Below, in pieces: positions 1 to 5,672 of a stretch of DNA of 9,469 nucleotides. The stretch is from CAZRZN01 sp964604565 (GTDB lineage: Bacteria > Pseudomonadota > Alphaproteobacteria > Rhodobacterales > Rhodobacteraceae), in assembly GCA_964604565.1 (NCBI GenBank), contig CAZRZN010000162.1, positions 1 through 9,469 of the forward strand, written 5' to 3'. Made by a program: the position numbers and the translations under genes. How positions within the stretch are numbered: the stretch's first letter is position 1; the number at the start of each line of letters is the position of its first letter. The notes beneath the pieces are model-generated. The model was not told the DNA's origin. It searched no databases and saw nothing but the letters and a program-made list of their open reading frames with translations.

Positions 1-1248
1 GCGGCGTTCATGTTCGAAATCGACGTCGATATCGGGCGGCTCGTCCCGCGCCTCGGACACGAAGCGTTCAAAGACCATGGTCCCGATCTCCGGACTGACA
101 GAGGTGACGCCAAGGCAGTAGCAGACCACCGAATTCGCCGCCGACCCGCGCCCCTGACACAGGATGCCGCGGTCGCGCGCAAAGGCGACGATGTCCCGGA
201 CAGTCAGGAAATAAGGCTCATACTTCAGCTTGGAAATCAGGCTCAGTTCATGGGTCAGCATGGTCTGGACCTTTTGTGGCGCGCCCTGCGGATAGCGCCA
301 TGCCAGTCCCTCATGCGCCAGACGGCTGAGGCGCGTCTGCGCGGTTTCGCCCTCCGCGATCTCGGACGGGTATTCGTAGCGCAGGGTTGCAAGGTCGAAA
401 GTGCAACGCCGGGCAAGGGCGGCGGCACGGTCTATGGCCTCCGAATGGGGACCCATCAGGCGGCGCATCTCTGCCCCGGCGCGCAGCCGCTGCTCGCCAT
501 TGGCGAGCGCGGCGTGGCCCAGCCTGTCGACCCTCCTGCCAAGACGGATGGCGGTCAGCACATCGGCCAGCTTGCGCCGCCGTCCGTGGTGCATCCGCGG
601 CGCGGCGGTGGCGAGCGTCGGCAGGCCCAGCCGGTCGGCCAGCCGCGCCAGCGCGTCGAAACGCGGCGCATCTTCGCCGTCATACCAGGGCGCCAGCGCC
701 AGATGCATGTGACCGGCATGGCGGTCGGCAAGGGGGCGCTGGCGATCTGCCCAGTCGCGCCCGGGGCGGCGCGGGGCATGCAGGATCAGTTCCAGCCCGT
801 TGGGCCGGTCGGGCAGGTCCGACAGGTGCAGCAGGCAATCGCCCTTGTCCGCGCGTAGCCGTCCGGTGGACAGCAGCCGGCACAATTGCGCCCAGCCGGT
901 GCGCGAGGCGGCCAGCGCCGTCATCTCCACCCCTTCGGCAAAGACCAGCCGCGCCGCGGGAATCAGCCGGGGGACATTGCGCACCGGCGCGCGGGACGGG
1001 GCGGGCAGATGCGGGGGCGCGGGCGGGCCGATGAAACCACCCGCCGCCTCCAGCGCCTCCAGTTCGGCCACTTGCCGCGCGATTTCCTTGGCGCGGCTGT
1101 GCGCCCGGACGATTCCGGCAACCGAATTCACATCCGCGATGGCAATGGCCGACAGGCCCATGAGCGCGGCGCGCTCCATGTATTCCTCCGGGTGCGAGGC
1201 CCCGTTCAGGAAGGTGAAATTCGAGGTGATGCAAAGCTCGGCGAACAT
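1..1248 (-). CDS. dnaE2: Error-prone DNA polymerase DnaE2/ImuC, N-terminal part (partial)
   Basis: The frame is open without a stop from the start codon to the left edge, giving 416 residues, roughly 40% of a usual DnaE2 of about 1050-1080. DnaE2 is a C-family polymerase used in SOS-induced translesion synthesis. The N-terminus (MFAELCITSNFTFLNGASHP) is the PHP-domain opening typical of DnaE2. Residues 361-373 read GILCQGRGSAANS, a polymerase-core signature, and 402-411 read DEPPDIDVDF. D406 and D408 match the catalytic PDxDxD aspartates, so the active site begins at the window edge. The fingers, thumb and C-terminal parts lie outside. ATG 1248 is preferred because it matches the family N-terminus and lies just downstream of a probable LexA box. 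An in-frame ATG at 1278 would add ten residues and put that box inside the gene. The gene upstream is a methyltransferase, so imuA and imuB are not immediately upstream. Confidence 0.95.
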   Translation of the reverse strand, partial: MFAELCITSNFTFLNGASHPEEYMERAALMGLSAIAIADVNSVAGIVRAHSRAKEIARQVAELEALEAAGGFIGPPAPPHLPAPSRAPVRNVPRLIPAARLVFAEGVEMTALAASRTGWAQLCRLLSTGRLRADKGDCLLHLSDLPDRPNGLELILHAPRRPGRDWADRQRPLADRHAGHMHLALAPWYDGEDAPRFDALARLADRLGLPTLATAAPRMHHGRRRKLADVLTAIRLGRRVDRLGHAALANGEQRLRAGAEMRRLMGPHSEAIDRAAALARRCTFDLATLRYEYPSEIAEGETAQTRLSRLAHEGLAWRYPQGAPQKVQTMLTHELSLISKLKYEPYFLTVRDIVAFARDRGILCQGRGSAANSVVCYCLGVTSVSPEIGTMVFERFVSEARDEPPDIDVDFEHERR

Positions 1249-1259
1249 GCAGGAAGCAT

Positions 1260-1274
1260 ATTCCCCTTTTGTTC
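1260..1274 (-). promoter_or_regulatory. Probable LexA (SOS) box upstream of dnaE2
   Basis: The minus strand reads GAAC, seven bases, GAAT; the plus strand reads ATTC-N7-GTTC. This matches seven of the eight defined bases of the alphaproteobacterial LexA operator GTTC-N7-GTTC. It ends 11 bp before the dnaE2 ATG at 1248, where an SOS operator for this gene is expected. A possible -10 element (TATGCT) directly follows it. If that is used, the transcript would begin almost at the ATG, but this part is weak. Confidence 0.6.
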
Positions 1275-1344
1275 TCATTTCGAGTCCCGGAATGCACCTG
1301 ACAGCGGCCCTTGATGCCACCTTCGGCCGCACCCATCAGCCGAT

Positions 1345-1391
1345 GCCTGCCTGCGGCTGGACCCGCGGCTGCGCCTGCCCCGCAGGCAGGC
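1345..1391. repeat. 12-bp perfect inverted repeat downstream of the methyltransferase gene
   Basis: GCCTGCCTGCGG at 1345-1356 is the exact reverse complement of 1380-1391, separated by 23 bp. It lies 13 bp past the methyltransferase stop and about 70 bp upstream of the LexA box, in the gap before dnaE2. The stem is GC-rich and could end the methyltransferase transcript, but no T-run follows it. Its role as a terminator is therefore inferred from position only. Confidence 0.5.
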
Positions 1392-1403
1392 GCCGCGGAC
1401 AGT

Positions 1404-2015
1404 TCAAATCGCCCGGGCCACCACAAGGTGATTGGGCAGCTTCTTGGGGTAACCGCCGGTTTCCACGATCTCGAACCCGGCGGCCTTTATCTCTGCCTCA
1501 AGCGTTTTCGTGCTTAGAAGCCGCACCGGCCGCGGCGCCTTGCCAACGATCTGCATGACCCAGATCAGGGGCGCGAACCAGGGTTTGCCTGCCAGACACG
1601 GTGTCTTGGAGATGAAAAGCCCGGCCTCCGGCAGCAGGCCGCGCACATGGGCAAGCAGCGCGCCACGATCCTCGACAAGATGCAGCAGATTGAACGCCAG
1701 CACCGCGTCAAAATGCTGTCCCGCGCCAGCGGTCTCTGCCGGGGCGGGTGCAAAGGACACATTTGGCACGTCGGCGGCCTTTTCGTTGCCGATCCGCGCC
1801 ATTTCGCCGGACAGATCGGTGCCAAGGTAGGTCCGGACGCAATCGGCCAGCTTCAGCGCGGTGGTCCCGGTGCCGCAACCGATCTCCATCACCGACATAT
1901 CGGGCCGAAGCCAGTGACGGACCCGGTCCAAAGTGGCCTCATAGGCCTCGATGTTGCCGATGGGTTGCTTTGCGTAGCGGTCGGCGAGGTTGTCCCAGAA
2001 GGCAGCGGCATTCAT
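1404..2015 (-). CDS. Class I SAM-dependent methyltransferase
   Basis: This 203-residue protein has the Rossmann-like fold of class I methyltransferases. The SAM-binding glycine motif is VMEIGCGTGT at residues 42-51. The acidic residue after strand 2 is D67 in YLGTDLS, and motif IV is FDAVLAFNLLH at 102-112. It resembles the small Methyltransf_11/25-type cytoplasmic enzymes, and the substrate cannot be told from sequence. The C-terminal third contains a hydrophobic stretch (WFAPLIWVMQIVG, 146-158) that may cover the substrate site. The start ATG has a GGAG ribosome site with an 8-nt spacer. The upstream msrBA operon ends in a strong hairpin, so this gene probably has its own promoter. The dnaE2 gene downstream has its own SOS operator, so co-transcription with it is not required. 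Confidence 0.85.
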   Translation of the reverse strand: MNAAAFWDNLADRYAKQPIGNIEAYEATLDRVRHWLRPDMSVMEIGCGTGTTALKLADCVRTYLGTDLSGEMARIGNEKAADVPNVSFAPAPAETAGAGQHFDAVLAFNLLHLVEDRGALLAHVRGLLPEAGLFISKTPCLAGKPWFAPLIWVMQIVGKAPRPVRLLSTKTLEAEIKAAGFEIVETGGYPKKLPNHLVVARAI

Positions 2016-2086
2016 TGATCGGTCTCCATTTTACGATCCATCCCACTTATCCCAAACATCAGCGCAGCGGGATTGCTGAATTACGC

Positions 2087-2117
2087 AAAAGACCCATGCG
2101 TTTCCGCATGGGTCTTT
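2087..2117 (-). terminator. Rho-independent-type terminator of the msrB-msrA operon
   Basis: AAAGACCCATGCG (2088-2100) pairs perfectly with 2105-2117 around a 4-nt loop, giving a 13-bp stem. On the minus strand the loop is GAAA, a stable GNRA tetraloop, and the stem ends in TTTT, so the orientation fits msrA, whose stop is about 40 bp upstream. The T-tract is short. A-T pairs at the stem base would allow some function in the other direction too. Confidence 0.8.
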
Positions 2118-2158
2118 CGGCGCTTTTGGAATGTTCCGTCTTGCCGGTAACTTCCTGC

Positions 2159-2665
2159 CTACTCGGCCGCGTTCCGTTTGGGCAGCACCCAGTCGGCGCG
2201 CGGGAAATGGCAGGTATAGCCGCCGGGAAAGCGTTGCAGGTAATCCTGATGTTCCGGTTCGGCCTCCCAGAAATCGCCGACCGGCTCCACCTCCGTCACC
2301 ACCTTGCCGGGCCAAAGCCCGGAGGCCTCGACATCCGCGATCGTGTCCAGCGCGCATTGGCGCTGGGCCTCGTCGACGTAGTAGATGGCCGACCGGTAGG
2401 ACATTCCGCGGTCGTTGCCCTGACGGTTCAGCGTGGTCGGGTCATGAATCTGAAAGAAGACCTCAAGGATCTCACGGTAAGAAATCCGCGCGGGGTCGAA
2501 CAGGATCTCGATCCCTTCGGCATGGGTTCCGTGATTGCGGTAGGTCGCATTCGGCACATCGCCGCCGGTGTAGCCGACGCGGGTCTTTTCGACACCGGGC
2601 AGTTTGCGGATCAGTTCTTCCATGCCCCAGAAACAGCCACCGGCCAATACAGCACGTTCGGTCAT
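2159..2665 (-). CDS. msrA: Peptide-methionine (S)-S-oxide reductase MsrA
   Basis: This 168-residue enzyme reduces the S epimer of methionine sulfoxide in proteins or free methionine. The catalytic cysteine is C11 in the signature GCFWG (residues 10-14). Further family motifs are GYTGG (31-35), YRNHGTHAEGIEILFDP (42-58, with the conserved HAE) and HDPTTLNRQGNDRG (74-87). C152 in GGYTCHF is the likely resolving cysteine. There is no signal peptide, so it is cytoplasmic. The reading frame is open well upstream, but the true start is ATG 2665, which overlaps the msrB stop as ATGA and puts the GCFWG motif at the usual distance from the N-terminus. Such overlap implies translational coupling with msrB, so both epimers can be repaired together. 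Confidence 0.96.
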   Translation of the reverse strand: MTERAVLAGGCFWGMEELIRKLPGVEKTRVGYTGGDVPNATYRNHGTHAEGIEILFDPARISYREILEVFFQIHDPTTLNRQGNDRGMSYRSAIYYVDEAQRQCALDTIADVEASGLWPGKVVTEVEPVGDFWEAEPEHQDYLQRFPGGYTCHFPRADWVLPKRNAAE

Positions 2666-3111
2666 TCGATTTCCTCCACCTGTTCGATATAGGATCCATA
2701 GCCCTCGGCCTCCATGTCGTCGCGGTGGATGAACCGCAGCGAGGCCGAGTTGATGCAGTAGCGCAAGCCACCCCTGTCCGTGGGGCCATCCGGAAAGACA
2801 TGACCCAAATGGCTGTCCCCGTGACGGGAGCGGACTTCGACGCGGACCATCCCCAGCGTCGTATCGCGCAATTCCACGATATTGTCCGGCTCTATGGGTT
2901 TGACAAAGCTCGGCCAGCCGCACCCCGATTCGTATTTCGCCGCCGAGGCGAACAGCGGTTCTCCCGAGACGACGTCGACATAGATGCCCGGTTCCTTGTT
3001 GCGCAGATATTCGCCTGTGCCCGGCCGCTCTGTCCCGCTTTGCTGGGTCACGTGGAACTGTTCGGGCGTCAGGCTGTCGATAACCTCCGGTCTTCGTTCA
3101 TATTTCGTCAA
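2662..3111 (-). CDS. msrB: Peptide-methionine (R)-S-oxide reductase MsrB, zinc-less form
   Basis: This 149-residue enzyme reduces the R epimer of methionine sulfoxide. The catalytic cysteine is C119 in RYCINSASLRF, and C64 in ESGCGWPSF is the likely resolving cysteine. HLGHVFPDGP at 101-110 is the family's conserved core. The two CxxC pairs that hold zinc in many MsrB proteins are missing: their places read YVDVVSG (44-50) and RSRHGDSHLGH (94-104). There is no signal peptide. The start is TTG, chosen because AGGAGG lies 5 nt upstream and no in-frame ATG occurs in the N-terminal part. A possible but poor -35/-10 pair (TTGCAG, 17 bp, TCTATT) lies at 3142-3170. The gene is first in an operon with msrA, overlapping it by 4 bp. 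Confidence 0.95.
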   Translation of the reverse strand: MTKYERRPEVIDSLTPEQFHVTQQSGTERPGTGEYLRNKEPGIYVDVVSGEPLFASAAKYESGCGWPSFVKPIEPDNIVELRDTTLGMVRVEVRSRHGDSHLGHVFPDGPTDRGGLRYCINSASLRFIHRDDMEAEGYGSYIEQVEEIE

Positions 3112-3122
3112 TTCTTCCTCCT
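3109..3122 (-). promoter_or_regulatory. Strong ribosome binding site that fixes a TTG start for msrB
   Basis: The minus strand reads AGGAGG (3117-3122), a 5-nt spacer AAGAA, then TTG (3109-3111). The ATG five bases inside the gene is out of frame. The perfect Shine-Dalgarno match makes the TTG start credible. Confidence 0.75.
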
Positions 3123-3286
3123 GATGCGGCGGGCCTTACCCAATAGATGGGGCGTAAAAGCGATCTGCAAAGTGGTGTGCCCCTATCCTTAAGGTGATCT
3201 CTGCTGCTCTTGCACCATGAAAAGGCGACTGCCATTTATCCATCGAGTGACAATCGCTTTCTCCCAAGAAAACCGGGTGTCGCTCC

Positions 3287-3313
3287 GGGCGCTGAGATGG
3301 CAGCTCAGCGCCC
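3287..3313 (-). terminator. Hairpin at the 3' end of queG, spanning its stop codon
   Basis: GGGCGCTGAG (3287-3296) pairs exactly with CTCAGCGCCC (3304-3313) around a 7-nt loop. The queG stop codon (3305-3307) lies in the stem. On the minus strand the stem is followed by GGAGCGACACCCGG and then TTTTCTT, so the T-run is about 14 nt late. A short CCGG/CCGG stem just before the T-run could help. Function as a terminator between queG and msrB is likely from position but not certain. Confidence 0.5.
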
Positions 3314-4366
3314 GTCATCATTCCGCAGCTTCGCCACCGCCCAGCGCGCCGCATCACGCACCGCCGAATCGGCGTCCTCGCACAACGCCTGCACCGCCGG
3401 CAGCAGCGTGGGCGCCCCGGAATTTCCGATCGCATAGCAGACATTCCGCACAAAGCGCTCCCGCCCGATCCGCTTTATGGGAGAGCCGGAAAACCGTTCC
3501 CGGAACCCGGCGTCATCCAGCCGCGCCAGTTCCGCCAAGGGGGGCGCCAGCAGATCGTCGCGTGCATGATATCTTGCTTCGCTGGCGCGGTGGGCAAACT
3601 TGTTCCATGGGCAGATTGCAAGACAATCGTCACAACCATAGATGCGATTGCCCAGACCGGGGCGCAGGGCCTCATCCACGGGACCCTTGTGCTCGATCGT
3701 CAGGTAGGAAATGCAGCGCCGCGCGTCCAACTGGTAAGGGGCGGGAAAGGCATCGGTCGGGCAGACATCCAGACAGGCGCGGCAGGACCCGCAATGATCC
3801 TGTTCCGCCGCATCGGTGGACAGGTCCAGCGTGGTAAAGACGCATCCGAGGAAAAACCATGATCCCAGATCCCGGCTGACAAGATTCGTGTGCTTCCCCT
3901 GCCAGCCCAGCCCGGCAGCCTGTGCCAGTGCCTTTTCGGGCACAGGTGCGGTGTCGACAAAGACTTTGACTTCGGGGGCCGGGTGGCTGTCCTTTTGCGC
4001 CTCTGCGATCAGCCAGCGGGCCAGCCGCTTGAGCCGTTTCTTGACCACGTCGTGATAGTCGCGGTTCTGTGCATAGACCGTGATCGCGCCGGCGTCAGGC
4101 ATGTCGAGGACGGCCATCGGGTCATGCTCCGGGCCATAGTTCTCTGCCAGCATGATGACGGAGCGCGCTTCCGGCCACAGCACCTGCGGGGCACCGCGCC
4201 AATGCACGCGCTCTGCCATCCAGCCCATTTGACCGTGGTAGCCGCGGTCCAGAAAGCTGCGCAGCCGTTCCATGACCTCCGGCACATCCCACGGACGCGC
4301 GATGCGGCACCCCGAAAACCCAACCTCGGTGGCTTCCTGTTTCAGACGTTCCGTCAGAGGTTTCAG
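3305..4366 (-). CDS. queG: Epoxyqueuosine reductase QueG
   Basis: QueG catalyses the last step of queuosine synthesis, reducing epoxyqueuosine to queuosine at the wobble base of tRNA(Asn, Asp, His, Tyr). The family uses cobalamin and two [4Fe-4S] clusters. Counting from CTG 4366 (353 residues, a normal length), the catalytic aspartate is D138 in VDTAPVPEK. Cluster cysteines are 192, 195, 198 and 202 in CGSCRACLDVCP, plus 218, 245, 248 and 252 (GCDDCLAICPWN). The C-terminal 50 residues look like HEAT-type helices. The protein should be cytoplasmic. The start is odd: no ATG, GTG or TTG lies in frame near the expected N-terminus. CTG 4366 has AGGGAGG 5 nt upstream. The only canonical alternative is ATG 4564, which would overlap the GST gene by 130 bp and add 66 residues of unlikely sequence. 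It lies 68 bp after the GST stop on the same strand, so the two are probably co-transcribed. Confidence 0.93.
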   Translation of the reverse strand: MKPLTERLKQEATEVGFSGCRIARPWDVPEVMERLRSFLDRGYHGQMGWMAERVHWRGAPQVLWPEARSVIMLAENYGPEHDPMAVLDMPDAGAITVYAQNRDYHDVVKKRLKRLARWLIAEAQKDSHPAPEVKVFVDTAPVPEKALAQAAGLGWQGKHTNLVSRDLGSWFFLGCVFTTLDLSTDAAEQDHCGSCRACLDVCPTDAFPAPYQLDARRCISYLTIEHKGPVDEALRPGLGNRIYGCDDCLAICPWNKFAHRASEARYHARDDLLAPPLAELARLDDAGFRERFSGSPIKRIGRERFVRNVCYAIGNSGAPTLLPAVQALCEDADSAVRDAARWAVAKLRNDDGR

Positions 4367-4378
4367 GCGCGCCTCCCT
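4364..4378 (-). promoter_or_regulatory. Ribosome binding site supporting a CTG start for queG
   Basis: The minus strand reads AGGGAGG (4372-4378), spacer CGCGC, then CTG (4364-4366), followed by AAA CCT CTG ACG. Spacing and strength are those of a real translation start. The two ATG triplets nearby, on the minus strand just upstream, are out of frame and soon reach stops. Confidence 0.5.
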
Positions 4379-4434
4379 GTCATTGCCGGTTGCCCATGGT
4401 CCTTGACCCGAAGGCCGCAGGGGTCTTGGCCCAA

Positions 4435-5100
4435 TCAGAAATCCAGGTCGGTATAGTGCGGCGGCGGCGGAAAGCCCGGCACCTGATCGGCCAGAATGGC
4501 GCGGAATGCCGGACGCGACTTTATCTTGGCATACCAGTCCTTGACCGCCTCCGACCGGTTCCAATCCACGTCAGAGATGTAGTCCAGAGACGACAGATGC
4601 GCCGCCGCCGCAAAGTCCGCCAGTGTCATGTTGTCCCCCGCCAGCCAGCGGCGATGATCCAGCAGCCATGCCATGTAATCCAGATGATACTTGATCGCCC
4701 GGGCGCCCGATTTGACGTTGCCGCTGTCGGGAAAGCCGGCCTTCATCACCTTCTTGTTGACCCGTTCATACAGCAGTTTCGATGTGACCTCGTTGTGGAA
4801 CTTGTCATCGAACCAACCCACGAGCCGCCGCATCTCATAACGCGCATCGGCCCCGCGCGGAAGCAGCGAGGGTTCGGGGTACTTTTCCTCGATCCATTCA
4901 CAGATGGCCGCGCTCTCGGCCATGGTCTTGCCGTCGATCTTGAGGACGGGCACCTTGGCCGCCGGGTTCCGGCGCAGGAAATCCGGATCCTTTTCCCAAT
5001 AGCGTTCCTCGACCAGCTCGCATTCGATCTTCTTCTCAGCGAGACTCAGCCGGACTTTCCGGCAAAAGGGGGAAAGAGGGACGTGGTAAAGCTTGGCCAT
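4435..5100 (-). CDS. Glutathione S-transferase family protein
   Basis: This 221-residue cytoplasmic protein has the two GST domains. The N-terminal thioredoxin fold covers about residues 1-80, with SPFCRKVRL at 10-18 (S10 or C13 as candidate catalytic residue). The cis-proline is KVPVL (49-53) and the glutathione gamma-glutamyl contact is ES at 62-63. The all-helical C-terminal domain contains GDNMTLADF at 155-163, the conserved N-capping box. Class and substrate are not clear. ATG 5100 has GGAA six bases upstream, while the in-frame ATG at 5106 has no spacing for a ribosome site. The upstream in-frame extension overlaps the divergent VOC gene and is not real. It is first in a likely unit with queG. 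The 155-bp gap to the divergent VOC gene should hold both promoters; none was clear to me. Confidence 0.92.
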   Translation of the reverse strand: MAKLYHVPLSPFCRKVRLSLAEKKIECELVEERYWEKDPDFLRRNPAAKVPVLKIDGKTMAESAAICEWIEEKYPEPSLLPRGADARYEMRRLVGWFDDKFHNEVTSKLLYERVNKKVMKAGFPDSGNVKSGARAIKYHLDYMAWLLDHRRWLAGDNMTLADFAAAAHLSSLDYISDVDWNRSEAVKDWYAKIKSRPAFRAILADQVPGFPPPPHYTDLDF

Positions 5101-5255
5101 GACCATTCCGGGTGTGTCTGGGGTGCGTCCCTCTGTGTGCCGCGAAACTGCGCCGGGTTCAATGGCAGAGGTTATCCTCGGTGGCAGACCGCAACCGTCT
5201 CGACAGCGGGGGCGCGCCCTGACATCCTGATCGGACCCAACGATCGGAGTGCCCC

Positions 5256-5660
5256 ATGCCGCAACTCGGACTGCATCACGTTTCCATCCCCGTGCGCGAC
5301 CTGGCCGTTTCCGCCGAATTCTACGGTCAGGCGCTGGGCCTTGCGCGTCTGCCACGGCCGGGCATCGGCCCCGACGGCCTCTGGTATGCTTGCGGCGCGG
5401 GTCAACTGCATCTGATCGTCAATTCCGAAGGCAGTTATCGCAGCGCCCCCGTGTCAGGCAGGGATTCGCATTTCGCACTGGCGACAGATGACTTTGACGG
5501 CGTCCTGAAACAACTGGTCGTCTTCGGTTACGACGAGAGCGCGGCCCCAGATGACCCGAAACATCTTCGCGTGAACCGCGACAGCGGTGTCGGCTTCGCG
5601 CAGGCCTTCTTGATGGATCCGGACGGGCATGTGGTCGAGATCAACCGCGCCACGTTGTGA
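5256..5660 (+). CDS. VOC-family (glyoxalase/bleomycin-resistance fold) protein
   Basis: This 134-residue protein has the paired beta-alpha-beta-beta-beta modules of the vicinal oxygen chelate family. Candidate metal ligands are at the usual places: H7 or H8 in LHHVSIPVRD, H52 in GQLHLIV, H72 in SHFALATDDFDG and E128 in DPDGHVVEINRA. Members include glyoxalase I, dioxygenases and resistance proteins, and the sequence does not decide among them. The length is typical of a single-domain member that acts as a dimer. The start ATG has GGAG with a 6-nt spacer. It is the only plus-strand gene seen here, divergent from the GST gene and convergent with the permease-propeller gene 12 bp away. No clear terminator separates the convergent pair; only a short TGAC/GTCA inverted repeat spans the gap. 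Confidence 0.88.
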   Translation: MPQLGLHHVSIPVRDLAVSAEFYGQALGLARLPRPGIGPDGLWYACGAGQLHLIVNSEGSYRSAPVSGRDSHFALATDDFDGVLKQLVVFGYDESAAPDDPKHLRVNRDSGVGFAQAFLMDPDGHVVEINRATL

Positions 5661-5672
5661 TCATGACGGGCG

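Noticed and set aside
10..1034. Plus-strand frames of 282 and 215 codons over dnaE2
   Set aside because: They lie opposite the continuous dnaE2 frame, have low-complexity Arg/Ala/Pro-rich translations, and carry no motif.
2028..2054. TTGGGA, 16 bp, TAAAAT upstream of the methyltransferase as a promoter
   Set aside because: The GGAG ribosome site directly follows the would-be -10, so transcription would begin at or beyond it and the message would lack that site.
3136..3240. Small minus-strand frame of about 35 codons starting MDKWQSPFHG between queG and msrB
   Set aside because: No ribosome site at a workable distance, no recognisable family, and it overlaps the probable msrB leader. It cannot be supported without conservation data.
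4367..4564. Extended queG start at ATG 4564
   Set aside because: It would overlap the well-supported GST gene by 130 bp, and the added 66 residues do not resemble QueG.
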